Source: a virus. Taken from it: DNA of 43,750 nt. Numbering within the stretch: position 1 is the first letter of the stretch; every line of letters begins with the position of its first letter. The DNA lies in IMG/VR virus record IMGVR_UViG_3300023284_001004, positions 1 to 43,750 of that record; one strand, written 5' to 3'. Under the pieces are notes generated by a model. It was not told where the DNA came from and ran no database searches. It worked only from the letters and a program-made list of their open reading frames with translations. Below, piece after piece: positions 24,983-32,157 of this stretch. A program made the translations under genes and the position numbers.

Positions 24983-26623
24983 ATGCAATTAAGGCCCTAC
25001 CAGCAGTCATGCAAGGATGACATCTTATCCCACTGGGCGCGTACACCGCTGGCCAATGTACTGGCAGTCAAGCCTACAGGTGCGGGTAAAACCGTTGTGA
25101 TGGCAAGTATCATTCATGATCATAACGGCGCATCGTGTGCGATTGCTCATCGTCAAGAGTTGGTTGGCCAGATATCAATAGCCTTAGCCCGTGAAGGTAT
25201 TCGCCATCGTATCATTGCACCTCAATCAGTTATTCGTGACATTGTTCAATCGCACACTCGTGAGTTAGGTCAATCATGGTATGACCCAACAGCACGGGCA
25301 GCGGTTGCGGGCGTCGATACGTTATTAAGACGGGCCGATAGTCTACGCGATTGGATGAATAGTGTAACGTTATGGGTTACCGACGAGGCTCATCACTTAT
25401 TAGATAATAATAAATGGGGAAAGGCTGCTGAGTTATTCCCTAACGCTAAAGGCCTGGGTGTAACAGCAACACCACTCAGGGCCGATGGTGCTGGATTGGG
25501 CCGACATGCTGACGGTGTGTTTGATTACATGGTGGAAGGTCCATCGATGAGGTGGCTGATTGATAATAGTTATTTGACTGATTATCGGATATTTGCACCG
25601 CCTAGCGATTTTAAGATGAGTGACCAAGATATCGGTTCAACTGGCGATTATTCAGCACCTAAGATGCGTGCCGCCGCCAGGAAGTCGCACATCATCGGTG
25701 ACGTAGTTACCCACTATCAGCGTATAGCACCAGGCAAGTTGGGCGTTGTATTTGCTACTGATATTGAAATCGCCACCGATATCGCTCAACAATTTAAAGC
25801 GGCGGGCGTAGCAGCTGAGGCAGTCAGCAGCAAGACACCGAACAGTGAACGTGCAGCCATCTTACGCCGATTTAAAGCCTGCGAATTAACTGTATTGGTC
25901 AATGTCGATTTGTTCGGTGAGGGCTTTGATTTACCGGCCATTGAAGTAGTCAGTATGGCCAGACCAACAATGAGTTATGCGCTATATGTGCAACAATTCG
26001 GCAGGGCGTTAAGGCTGATGACAGGTAAAACCGAAGCAATTATCATCGATCACGTCGGTAATGTTCAACGCCACGGGTTACCGGATAAGCCGCGTGTGTG
26101 GTCACTGGACCGCCGTGAACGTGGTAGTCGTGGCGCCAAAGATCCTGATCTGATCCCCGTTAAGACCTGCCAGGCATGCACCGCTGTTTACGAGGCCACA
26201 CATCATATTTGTCCGTTCTGTAGTCATTATAATGAGCCTGCTGGCCGTAGCCGACCTGAACAGGTTGATGGTGATCTAACTGAGCTTGACCCGGCTGTGT
26301 TGGCTGAGATGCGCGGCGAAATTAAACGCATTGATCAGCCAGCTGAGGCGGTTGGTCAGCGAATGAGAGCGGCTGGGGCACCCGGGCCAGCTGTTGGGGG
26401 TGCGATGAAAAATCACCTGAACCGCCAGGATGCACAGGGTAAACTTAGAGACATGGTAGCGTTATGGGCAGGTTATCAACGGGCTGCAGGGCGTGATGAT
26501 CGTGAATCCTATAAGCGATTTTTCTGGCGATATGGCGTTGATGTTATGGGAGCTCAGGCATTAGGTCGCAATGATGCAGAAATACTCACTGCAAAAATTG
26601 CCACTGATTTACTTGACATTTGA
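24983..26623 (+). CDS. SF2 DEAH-type helicase with zinc finger
   Basis: A 546-residue RecQ/UvsW-like SF2 helicase. Motif I GAGKT is at 33-37, motif II DEAH at 134-137, motif III TATP at 161-164, motif V EGFDLP at 313-318 and motif VI QFGRALR at 338-344. A C-terminal four-cysteine zinc-binding segment lies at C396-x2-C399 and C410-x2-C413. It probably acts on replication or recombination DNA. The last codons of the gene contain the -35 of the promoter driving the pentapeptide genes. Confidence 0.88.
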   Translation: MQLRPYQQSCKDDILSHWARTPLANVLAVKPTGAGKTVVMASIIHDHNGASCAIAHRQELVGQISIALAREGIRHRIIAPQSVIRDIVQSHTRELGQSWYDPTARAAVAGVDTLLRRADSLRDWMNSVTLWVTDEAHHLLDNNKWGKAAELFPNAKGLGVTATPLRADGAGLGRHADGVFDYMVEGPSMRWLIDNSYLTDYRIFAPPSDFKMSDQDIGSTGDYSAPKMRAAARKSHIIGDVVTHYQRIAPGKLGVVFATDIEIATDIAQQFKAAGVAAEAVSSKTPNSERAAILRRFKACELTVLVNVDLFGEGFDLPAIEVVSMARPTMSYALYVQQFGRALRLMTGKTEAIIIDHVGNVQRHGLPDKPRVWSLDRRERGSRGAKDPDLIPVKTCQACTAVYEATHHICPFCSHYNEPAGRSRPEQVDGDLTELDPAVLAEMRGEIKRIDQPAEAVGQRMRAAGAPGPAVGGAMKNHLNRQDAQGKLRDMVALWAGYQRAAGRDDRESYKRFFWRYGVDVMGAQALGRNDAEILTAKIATDLLDI

Positions 26624-26640
26624 GACGGAATGGTCATAAT
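26613..26640 (+). promoter_or_regulatory. Strong sigma70-like promoter, copy 1 of a duplicated block
   Basis: TTGACA at 26613-26618 and CATAAT at 26635-26640 are separated by 16 bases. The block from the -35 through the ribosome binding site of the first pentapeptide gene is nearly identical to the inverted copy at 32157-32100. It overlaps the helicase stop codon. Confidence 0.75.
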
Positions 26641-26668
26641 TCAATAACACTCATTTACGGAGTATGTT

Positions 26669-27031
26669 ATGAACCAGGCAAAACTAGACGATATTCTCGA
26701 AAAACACAAAACATGGTTGATTGATAATAACAAAGGCGTACGTGCCGATCTATCGCACGCCGATCTATCACATGCCGATCTATCGCACGCCGATCTATCA
26801 CATGCCAATCTATGGGATGCCGATCTATCATATGCCGATCTATCACATGCTGATCTGTCGGATGCCCACCTACGGAGCGCCAACTTGTCGCATGCTGATC
26901 TGTGGAATGCCAACCTACAGAATGCCAACCTGTGGAATGCCAACCTGCGGGATGTAAACCTGTGGAGTGTCAACCTACAGGATGCCCACCTGTGGGGCGC
27001 TAAGTTGCCGGATACTCACCTACGGGATTAA
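26669..27031 (+). CDS. Pentapeptide repeat protein 1
   Basis: A 120-residue protein (ACGGAG site before the ATG). Residues 1-28 form a helical leader (LDDILEKHKTWL...KGVRADLS) shared with two tandem paralogues. The rest is about eighteen five-residue repeats of the A(D/N)LSH/W type, which fold as a right-handed square helix mimicking B-DNA in known families. It stops without the C-terminal globular domain of paralogue 2. Candidate roles: DNA-mimic inhibitor of gyrase or restriction, or a scaffold. Promoter copy 1 drives it. Confidence 0.85.
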   Translation: MNQAKLDDILEKHKTWLIDNNKGVRADLSHADLSHADLSHADLSHANLWDADLSYADLSHADLSDAHLRSANLSHADLWNANLQNANLWNANLRDVNLWSVNLQDAHLWGAKLPDTHLRD

Positions 27032-27980
27032 TATCATGAAACAAGCAGAACTAGACGATATTCTTGAAAAACACAAATTATGGCTGACTGATAATAAAAA
27101 AGGCGTACGTGCCGATTTGTCGCGTGCGTGTGCTGCGCTATGGGGTGCCCACCTGTCGCATAACCACTTACGGAGCGCCAACCTATCGCACGCCAACCTA
27201 TCGCATGCAGATCTGAGGGGTGTCGATTTGTCATACGCCAACATGTCATACGCCAACCTATCGCACGCCAACCTATCTCATGCCAACCTGTCATATGCCA
27301 ACCTGTCATATACTAGCCTACCGTGTACCAACCTGTCATATGCCAATCTAATGGGCGTCCACGGGGAAAGACGTCGTATCAAGTCAATTTTTATCAGCAA
27401 TAAGTACCCGGTTACGTACACAGATACAGTGTTGCAGATTGGTTGTGAACGTCACTACATCAATGAATGGTGGGGATTCGATGATCAGCGCATCATTGCA
27501 ATGGACAATAAGACAGCACTCAAGTGGTGGCGCAAATATAAAGACATGATTCGTCAAATTATCGAGCATTCACCAGCAGTATAATTATTTATGGAGTATG
27601 TTATGAAACAGGCAGAACTAGATGATATTCTCAAAAAACATATATTATGGTTGATTAATGATGAAAAAGGTGTACGTGCCAACCTGTCGCATGCCGATTT
27701 ATCGTGTGCCAACTTGTCGCATGCCGAGCTGAGGGGTGTCGACCTGTCGTATGCCAACTTGTCGCATGCCGATCTGTCGCATGCCGATCTGTCGCATACC
27801 AACCTGCGGGATGCTAATCTATGGGGTGCCGACCTGTCGCATACCAACCTACAGGATGCCAACCTGTGGAATGCCGATCTATCGCATGCCAACCTGTCGC
27901 AAGCCAAGCTACAGAATGCCGAACTATGGGGCGCCAAGCTGTCATATGCTTACCTATGGGAAGCCGAGCTATGGGGTACT
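26745..27980 (+). repeat. Degenerate 15-bp tandem repeats coding pentapeptide arrays
   Basis: About 1.2 kb built mainly of 15-base units encoding A(D/N)L plus two residues, split over three genes by non-repeat joins. The similarity between units allows recombination, so repeat number and the fusion of genes may vary between isolates. Confidence 0.8.
27036..27584 (+). CDS. Pentapeptide repeat protein 2, with C-terminal domain
   Basis: A 182-residue paralogue starting four bases after gene 1. The leader LDDILEKHKLWLTDN is near-identical to gene 1. Pentapeptide repeats occupy about residues 25-105. A globular C-terminal domain follows (IKSIFISNKYPVTYT, GCERHYINEWWGF, ALKWWRKYKDMIRQI), which I recall from other phage pentapeptide proteins. 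Only this paralogue has it, so genes 1 and 3 may be shortened copies or expression variants. Function unknown. Confidence 0.85.
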   Translation: MKQAELDDILEKHKLWLTDNKKGVRADLSRACAALWGAHLSHNHLRSANLSHANLSHADLRGVDLSYANMSYANLSHANLSHANLSYANLSYTSLPCTNLSYANLMGVHGERRRIKSIFISNKYPVTYTDTVLQIGCERHYINEWWGFDDQRIIAMDNKTALKWWRKYKDMIRQIIEHSPAV

Positions 27981-27998
27981 CACCTGGCGCCTCACTGA
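27603..27998 (+). CDS. Pentapeptide repeat protein 3
   Basis: A 131-residue paralogue from ATG 27603, with a TATGGAGTATG leader matching the one before gene 1. An ATG at 27591 gives four extra residues and lacks a site. The shared leader (LDDILKKHILWL) is followed by about twenty pentapeptide repeats and ends abruptly in HLAPH without the C-terminal domain. The arrays differ in order from genes 1 and 2, so duplication is not recent at full length. Confidence 0.85.
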   Translation: MKQAELDDILKKHILWLINDEKGVRANLSHADLSCANLSHAELRGVDLSYANLSHADLSHADLSHTNLRDANLWGADLSHTNLQDANLWNADLSHANLSQAKLQNAELWGAKLSYAYLWEAELWGTHLAPH

Positions 27999-28003
27999 AT
28001 CAC

Positions 28004-28213
28004 ATGCATAACGGATCAAATCCTGTAATCACTATTGATCAGATGGCATGGGTATTTGAACAATTAAGTGACGATGTTTCATTAAAAGTGTTGGCTGTTG
28101 AGCTTAACGTTGATGTCAGCACATTAACCAGAAGATTAAACCGCGCAGAACGTGAAGGGTTTGCGGCATTTAGAGGTAAACGTAGTGAATATCAGAATTG
28201 TGCGGATAAGTGA
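28004..28213 (+). CDS. Small helix-turn-helix protein
   Basis: A 69-residue protein from ATG 28004, five bases after the pentapeptide gene stop. Residues about 15-50 (LSDDVSLKVLAVELNVDVSTLTRR) form a helix-turn-helix, followed by a basic helix-end (RAEREGFAAFRGKR). It likely binds DNA as a regulator of nearby genes. The ribosome binding site is weak, suggesting coupling. Confidence 0.6.
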   Translation: MHNGSNPVITIDQMAWVFEQLSDDVSLKVLAVELNVDVSTLTRRLNRAEREGFAAFRGKRSEYQNCADK

Positions 28214-28322
28214 AAATAAGTTTTTACTCATGGAGGATGACCTTGAGATTGCGATTGTTTTTTCATTCAAGGAAGCCAAATATTTACAACTCAATATGGC
28301 CATAACGGAGCTTCTATCATGA
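28185..28322 (+). CDS. Small hypothetical protein overlapping the HTH gene
   Basis: A 45-residue frame from GTG 28185, with AGAGG eight bases upstream, overlapping the end of the HTH gene by 29 bases. A shorter ATG start lies at 28230. It reads MNIRIVRISENKFLLMEDD, then helical residues, and stops in an ATGA overlap with the cupin-like gene. The good site and the coupled stop support it; no homology is recognised. Confidence 0.45.
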   Translation: MNIRIVRISENKFLLMEDDLEIAIVFSFKEAKYLQLNMAITELLS

Positions 28323-28894
28323 TTAACAAATTACTTTATCGCATTACAGCAAATCTGCCTTGTGATATTAGTCCTCATCTTGAGCGTTATTATCTTGGAT
28401 GCTTGTTCGGTGTGACTTTCTATCTGTATCGATTTATCAAGATGTTTAATGAATCCCGTATCCATAATGATCCCTGGACGCACGGCGGCGCGGTAGTGCT
28501 GTCGGGCAGCTACGATGAGGAACGCGCTATTGATCTATGCCCGACTGCTGGCGATTGTGGCTGTCGGACACAGATAAGACATATACGTTGGTTCAATCGG
28601 ATTGACGGCAATGCCTTCCATCGTATTTTTTACGCCGTACCCGGCACCTGGACATTGTTCGCGCATGGTAAACGTCCTGTTAATAAAGGTTGGGGATTTT
28701 TGGAACATGAATATCTTGTTGGCTATCACGATGTCACGGTGTTTAAGCCATTTCAGTCAGCAAGGACTAAGTGGTGGTTGACGGCGCCCTTGGGTCGTGA
28801 TGCTGGGAGGGTGGTGTTAAAGACTGACGAACGTCTCAGTAAGTGGAAAAAGGCATTTGACGATGCGAAAGCATGGAGACAGCGCAATGATTGA
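28319..28894 (+). CDS. Cupin-like metal-binding protein
   Basis: A 191-residue protein starting in an ATGA overlap. It has the small-cupin layout seen in phage proteins: H49-N-D-P-W53-x-H55 with a paired GSYDEER further on (E67/E68), H101 in AFHRI, then WTLFAHGKRP and a tryptophan-rich segment. These residues suit a metal site. A cupin fold suggests a dioxygenase, epimerase or sugar-modifying role, but substrate cannot be inferred. The N-terminus is hydrophobic-basic. Confidence 0.6.
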   Translation: MINKLLYRITANLPCDISPHLERYYLGCLFGVTFYLYRFIKMFNESRIHNDPWTHGGAVVLSGSYDEERAIDLCPTAGDCGCRTQIRHIRWFNRIDGNAFHRIFYAVPGTWTLFAHGKRPVNKGWGFLEHEYLVGYHDVTVFKPFQSARTKWWLTAPLGRDAGRVVLKTDERLSKWKKAFDDAKAWRQRND

Positions 28895-28943
28895 GTTTAT
28901 TATATTTTTGGCACTGCTAATCTTCTTTTTAAGAGAGCAATAA
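28887..28943 (+). CDS. Single-pass membrane micropeptide
   Basis: An 18-residue frame (MIEFIIFLALLIFFLREQ) overlapping the upstream stop by eight bases. Almost the whole peptide is one membrane helix with a charged end. Short hydrophobic peptides of this size can be real regulators, but there is no clear ribosome binding site, so it is a candidate only. Confidence 0.3.
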   Translation: MIEFIIFLALLIFFLREQ

Positions 28944-28957
28944 CGCGGGAGAGGAAA

Positions 28958-29146
28958 ATGAAATGCAGGTGCTGGCGAGAGCATAGTAAGGATTACCCAA
29001 GGCAAGCAACGCCACCACAAACTTTAGAGTCTTTACAGGCTGCCTGGGACCGTGATCAAGAGTTAATTTTTCAGCAAAAAGACGAGATTTCATTACTGAA
29101 ACATACCGTCAATCAATTAAAACAGAAACATAGCGCGGGAGGGTGA
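28958..29146 (+). CDS. Small coiled-coil protein
   Basis: A 62-residue protein with a GGAGAGGAA site before the ATG. It starts MKCRCWREHSKDYPRQ, with two cysteines, and residues 25-58 form a heptad-like helix (LISLLKHTVNQLKQK pattern). No domain recognised. It lies in a chain of small accessory genes. Confidence 0.5.
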   Translation: MKCRCWREHSKDYPRQATPPQTLESLQAAWDRDQELIFQQKDEISLLKHTVNQLKQKHSAGG

Positions 29147-29150
29147 CATT

Positions 29151-29321
29151 ATGACAATAGTACAACAATTGATTGATAAGTTAAGTGAGTTACCGCCAGA
29201 TGCAAAGGTTGAAGTTTTAAAAGAAGTATTTCGTGGGTTCGATAATTTCATTGAGTGGACTCCTTTGGATATAGATAACGTTCAATTGCTCGGTGACACT
29301 CTTCGTCTCGGTGAAGATTAA
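29151..29321 (+). CDS. Small hypothetical protein
   Basis: A 56-residue protein beginning MTIVQQLIDKLSELPPDAK and ending LGDTLRLGED; it is acidic and helical in its first half. A GGGAGGG site lies before ATG 29151. No known domain, no membrane segment. Confidence 0.55.
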   Translation: MTIVQQLIDKLSELPPDAKVEVLKEVFRGFDNFIEWTPLDIDNVQLLGDTLRLGED

Positions 29322-29341
29322 CTAGATATTGGGAGCGATAA

Positions 29342-29737
29342 ATGAGCAAAGAAATTCTAGTAAATAAAGACGCATTATTCAGAGTGCTACAAGCTTTAGT
29401 TGGGCCTACTCACATTTTGAATGAAATGGTTTATCTTCAACAGATGGATGAAATGATTAAATCCATGAGTGATGAAAACCCAATTGACACATTAATCAAA
29501 GATTATCAAACGGCTAAATACACCATAGATACTGGGAGGGTGGCTTTGGGAGCAATTATAAACGGAATTAAAATATCTGAAGGTGATGTTGTTGATTATG
29601 AACACAATGAAGCGGGCGGCGGAATTGCGAGAAAGGAAGTCATTTTTGATGACAATTACGGTGTCTTAGTGGAAAGACCATATAACTGTTCAAAATATTA
29701 CAATTTGGCAGGTTTGAAATTTAAGGTTGTACTATGA
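29342..29737 (+). CDS. Hypothetical protein in the accessory region
   Basis: A 131-residue protein with a GGGAGCG-type site before the ATG. Residues 1-65 are helical, 70-131 beta-rich (VVDYEHNEAGGG, VLVERPYNC). It overlaps the VRR-NUC gene start by four bases (ATGA). No catalytic residues recognised; likely an accessory factor of unknown function. Confidence 0.6.
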   Translation: MSKEILVNKDALFRVLQALVGPTHILNEMVYLQQMDEMIKSMSDENPIDTLIKDYQTAKYTIDTGRVALGAIINGIKISEGDVVDYEHNEAGGGIARKEVIFDDNYGVLVERPYNCSKYYNLAGLKFKVVL

Positions 29738-30213
29738 ACAATATCAGCGAATGGGCAGCCAAATACAATGTCAGTCAAGAAGCTTTGGCGGAACTGCAGG
29801 CAATAGCCGTACCTGATGAGGTGACTACCACTGCGGGCAGTAGTGAAGCATCCGCACAACAGCGAATTAGACTTGAGGCGCCACATCACGGCGTTAGACT
29901 GTGGCGTAATAATGTTGGGGCTTGTATGGATGAATACGGTAACCATGTTCGATATGGGCTAGCTAATGAGTCGAGCGCAATGAACCGTAATGTTAAGTCT
30001 AGCGATTTAATCGGCATCACCCCTGTCACTATCACACAGCAAATGGTGGGTGGTGCTTTGGGAGTATTCACCGCAATTGAGTGCAAGCGACCAGGTTGGC
30101 GATATAAAGCCAGCGCTCGTGAAGCTGCTCAATTATCATACATGCAGATTGTGATTGCATTGGGTGGGATTGCTCAATTTGCTACCGGGCCGGGGGATAT
30201 ATGGCCAGTATAA
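29734..30213 (+). CDS. VRR-NUC domain nuclease
   Basis: A 159-residue protein. Residues about 45-155 form a VRR-NUC (PD-(D/E)XK-type) nuclease: RLWRNN at 56-60, D91 followed by LIGITPV, E115-x-K117 in AIECKRPG, then a Q133 helix (AQLSYMQIV). Such phage nucleases cut branched DNA or trim ends; Fan1 is a eukaryotic relative. The first 40 residues are helical and may be a partner-binding region. Its start overlaps the upstream stop as ATGA. Confidence 0.8.
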   Translation: MNNISEWAAKYNVSQEALAELQAIAVPDEVTTTAGSSEASAQQRIRLEAPHHGVRLWRNNVGACMDEYGNHVRYGLANESSAMNRNVKSSDLIGITPVTITQQMVGGALGVFTAIECKRPGWRYKASAREAAQLSYMQIVIALGGIAQFATGPGDIWPV

Positions 30214-30232
30214 TGTTGACGGGACTGTTCCA

Positions 30233-30553
30233 ATGTCATACTATCCAACTATGATTACTTATAAGAAATCCGCCGAGAGGCGCGAACAGATACTTAACGC
30301 GGCCTGCAAACTGGCTGAGGAAAGTCACTATAACAATGTGCGCCGTCATCATTTGGTTACTCATTGTGAAACTGCGGCAGGCAACATCAGTCGAGTTATG
30401 GGATCAATGAAGGAAATGCGGACACAACTTATTGAATACGCTTTATTTCATGATCGTTCGATCGTTATCGCCCAGGCTATCACTGATAAACATCCCGCAG
30501 TTGATCATCTCGACGTTACTCAACGTCGTCAACATCTGGCGGCGGCTGCTTGA
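30233..30553 (+). CDS. TetR-like HTH DNA-binding protein
   Basis: A 106-residue protein from ATG 30233, chosen over an in-frame start at 30155 that would lie inside the nuclease gene. Residues 10-60 (KSAERREQILNAACKLAEE, then NNVRRHHLVTHCETAAGNISRVMG) have the spacing of a TetR N-terminal HTH. There is no ligand-binding domain of full TetR length. Likely a small phage regulator. The 98 bases to the next gene hold no feature I can support. Confidence 0.6.
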   Translation: MSYYPTMITYKKSAERREQILNAACKLAEESHYNNVRRHHLVTHCETAAGNISRVMGSMKEMRTQLIEYALFHDRSIVIAQAITDKHPAVDHLDVTQRRQHLAAAA

Positions 30554-30651
30554 TTCAAGCGGGTATCCTGCGGCCATGCGTGGATGTCTAAATAACCCAG
30601 CGTAAAAGCCGTATACGTGGCATTATTTTATACACAGGTAAGGGATGAATG

Positions 30652-30843
30652 ATGAAAAAGTATTTTTTAGCTTTTGATTTCTACAATAGTGATTTAAATA
30701 AATTTCATCACTTAATTATTACGGCAGATCTGGGAAAAGAACACGTCATTGATATTGCAAAGGATATTATTAGTAATGATTTTAATATTGATCCATTAAC
30801 TGTGACAATAAAAATCACAGCGTTAAATAATATTGAGTTTTGA
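30652..30843 (+). CDS. Small hypothetical protein
   Basis: A 63-residue protein from ATG 30652 (AAGGGA site six bases upstream; another ATG at 30649). It reads MKKYFLAFDFYNSDLNKFHH and ends in IKITALNNIEF; it is beta-alpha-beta-like. No domain recognised. The same GGGATGAATGATGAAA leader type recurs before the next gene. Confidence 0.5.
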   Translation: MKKYFLAFDFYNSDLNKFHHLIITADLGKEHVIDIAKDIISNDFNIDPLTVTIKITALNNIEF

Positions 30844-30868
30844 TATACATGACTGTACGGGGTGAATG

Positions 30869-31018
30869 ATGAAAATAAAGGTGTGTACAAAATCAGGTAA
30901 TACACAAATATCTACCGACGACGGCACAACACAGGTGCAGGTAGGTGTTAATAAATATTATTGCGTTCTATGCTTGGTGGTGATTGTTTTTCTACTGTTC
31001 GTTACGGTATGGTTATGA
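30869..31018 (+). CDS. Small C-tail-anchored membrane protein
   Basis: A 49-residue protein from ATG 30869, behind a GGGGTGAATG leader, missing from common length-filtered gene lists. It has a hydrophilic N-terminus (MKIKVCTKSGNTQISTDD) and one C-terminal membrane helix (CVLCLVVIVFLLFVTVWL). The topology suggests an inner-membrane anchored peptide. Its stop overlaps the next gene (ATGATGA). Confidence 0.5.
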   Translation: MKIKVCTKSGNTQISTDDGTTQVQVGVNKYYCVLCLVVIVFLLFVTVWL

Positions 31019-31254
31019 TGAATGACGCAGGGCTAAAAATAACCTATGAGGAATACAAGGATATATGTAACCGGGTTTTTACAGTAAAAAATTCTGTCGT
31101 CAGGGTTTCCAGTTGTTTTGATCATGTATCCCGTAAGTTTTTCGCTTCACTCAACACCAGATTACATAATGGCGAGCAGCTTGATGAAGTCATCGAAGGG
31201 GCAGAGAAATTAATGGCTATCTCTGACGCCACAGTCGCCCCTGCTGCCCTATAA
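31015..31254 (+). CDS. Small hypothetical protein, last of the rightward accessory operon
   Basis: A 79-residue protein from ATG 31015, which overlaps the upstream stop; an earlier start at 30961 would run through the upstream gene. The sequence (NDAGLKITYEEYKDIC, then HNGEQLDEVIEGAEKLMAI) is helical with no motif. Convergent leftward genes begin at 31339, and the 84 bases between hold no clear terminator. Confidence 0.5.
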   Translation: MMNDAGLKITYEEYKDICNRVFTVKNSVVRVSSCFDHVSRKFFASLNTRLHNGEQLDEVIEGAEKLMAISDATVAPAAL

Positions 31255-31338
31255 TTGTTTTTAAAGCAGCGGTTGTATGGAAATCAGCGCCTGATGCTTC
31301 CTTTCTCACAACATATTTTATAAGCTGGACAGTTCTAT

Positions 31339-31524
31339 TTATCGTACATGGGGGCATGTTTTTCTCCTATTTATCTGAATTTTTTCATCATTGGTCATAA
31401 TCGGCCAATCTCTTATTTCCATAACAGTACGACCACAACCGCGACATGTGAGGTCACCTGTTGTTGTGGAACAAATACCGATACACGGTGTGTCCCAGGG
31501 TTGTTTGTCACCGTTAATATTCAT
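31339..31524 (-). CDS. DUF1289-like small cysteine protein
   Basis: A 61-residue protein from ATG 31524, four bases after the previous stop; an in-frame ATG at 31629 would overlap that gene by 100 bases. It matches DUF1289: C14-x3-C18 (PCIGIC) and C27-x2-C30 (CRGCGRT), then EIRDWPIMTNDEK. The four cysteines presumably hold a metal or iron-sulfur centre. DUF1289 is mostly bacterial; its role in a phage is unclear. Confidence 0.7.
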   Translation of the reverse strand: MNINGDKQPWDTPCIGICSTTTGDLTCRGCGRTVMEIRDWPIMTNDEKIQINRRKTCPHVR

Positions 31525-31528
31525 ACCT

Positions 31529-31813
31529 TTAAAAGGGTACGTCAGGGCCAGGGCGCCCCTCATAGTGTTCACATCCAGGGGTATTGACATCATGCGGGCT
31601 GTTACGGGTATCTGCCCATTGAACACCATCGCACAGGCAGCGTTTACGTCGTGAGAGCTCTATGGTACGGCTCTCGATGCGCATATAACCGTTATCGCAC
31701 ATATGACACTTAATCTCGTGATGATCAATTTTATAACGGTTCTCAGGAGTATTGCGGATACTTTTACGCGCCCTACAGGGTCGGCGGTTACATCGAATAC
31801 GTAGTTTGGTCAT
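31529..31813 (-). CDS. Cysteine-rich small protein
   Basis: A 94-residue protein with a basic N-terminus (RIRCNRRPCRARKS) and several cysteines (C8, C13, C36-x2-C39, C59, C61, C81), suggesting one or two zinc sites. It lies between two small genes in the leftward cluster with nearly no gap. It resembles phage Nin-type zinc-binding proteins in style only. Function unknown. Confidence 0.55.
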   Translation of the reverse strand: MTKLRIRCNRRPCRARKSIRNTPENRYKIDHHEIKCHMCDNGYMRIESRTIELSRRKRCLCDGVQWADTRNSPHDVNTPGCEHYEGRPGPDVPF

Positions 31814-31816
31814 TGA

Positions 31817-32098
31817 TTATGTATCTGTGTGAGCTATTGGTGTTATTTCGTCATTGATGTCAATAATTGTTTGGGCTTCTTTTATGCTTATTACTGAATT
31901 ACTAACCAGCATTGCCAAAAGTTTACCGGTCAACCCTTTTAACATGTCTGTTTCTCTGCGAAGTTCTTCCGTTTCGTCATCACAATCATAATTATCACAA
32001 AGATCAGTGCTTGGTGTCAGTGCTTCATACAACGGAATTTCCCTTATTGGATCACGGCTATATGATTTTTTATAACTAACATTGTCATTGAATTTCAT
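31817..32098 (-). CDS. Small hypothetical protein driven by promoter copy 2
   Basis: A 93-residue protein from ATG 32098, behind a TATGGGGTATATC leader that copies the leader of the pentapeptide genes. The start at 32110 gives four extra residues. It begins MKFNDNVSYKKSYSRD, has an acidic middle (CDDETEELRRE) and a helical end. It is the first gene behind the duplicated promoter, so it may be co-regulated with the pentapeptide genes. No domain recognised. Confidence 0.55.
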   Translation of the reverse strand: MKFNDNVSYKKSYSRDPIREIPLYEALTPSTDLCDNYDCDDETEELRRETDMLKGLTGKLLAMLVSNSVISIKEAQTIIDINDEITPIAHTDT

Positions 32099-32129
32099 GA
32101 TATACCCCATAAATGAGTGTTGTTATTAA

Positions 32130-32157
32130 ATTATGACCATTCCGTCTCAAATGTCAA
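32130..32157 (-). promoter_or_regulatory. Strong sigma70-like promoter, copy 2 of the duplicated block
   Basis: On the minus strand TTGACA (32157-32152) and CATAAT (32135-32130) are separated by 16 bases, with the spacer identical to copy 1. The block overlaps the HNH gene's stop codon. It drives the small leftward cluster 32098-31339. Confidence 0.75.

Noticed and set aside
26641-27937. Long leftward open frames rich in Ser/Cys/Ala repeats opposite the pentapeptide genes
   Set aside because: They are shadow frames created by the 15-bp repeats; the forward frames have ribosome binding sites, the shared leader and the recognised pentapeptide pattern.
31255-31338. Terminator between the convergent operons
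   Set aside because: No stem with a T-run on either strand was convincing; transcripts may end by Rho or by collision.
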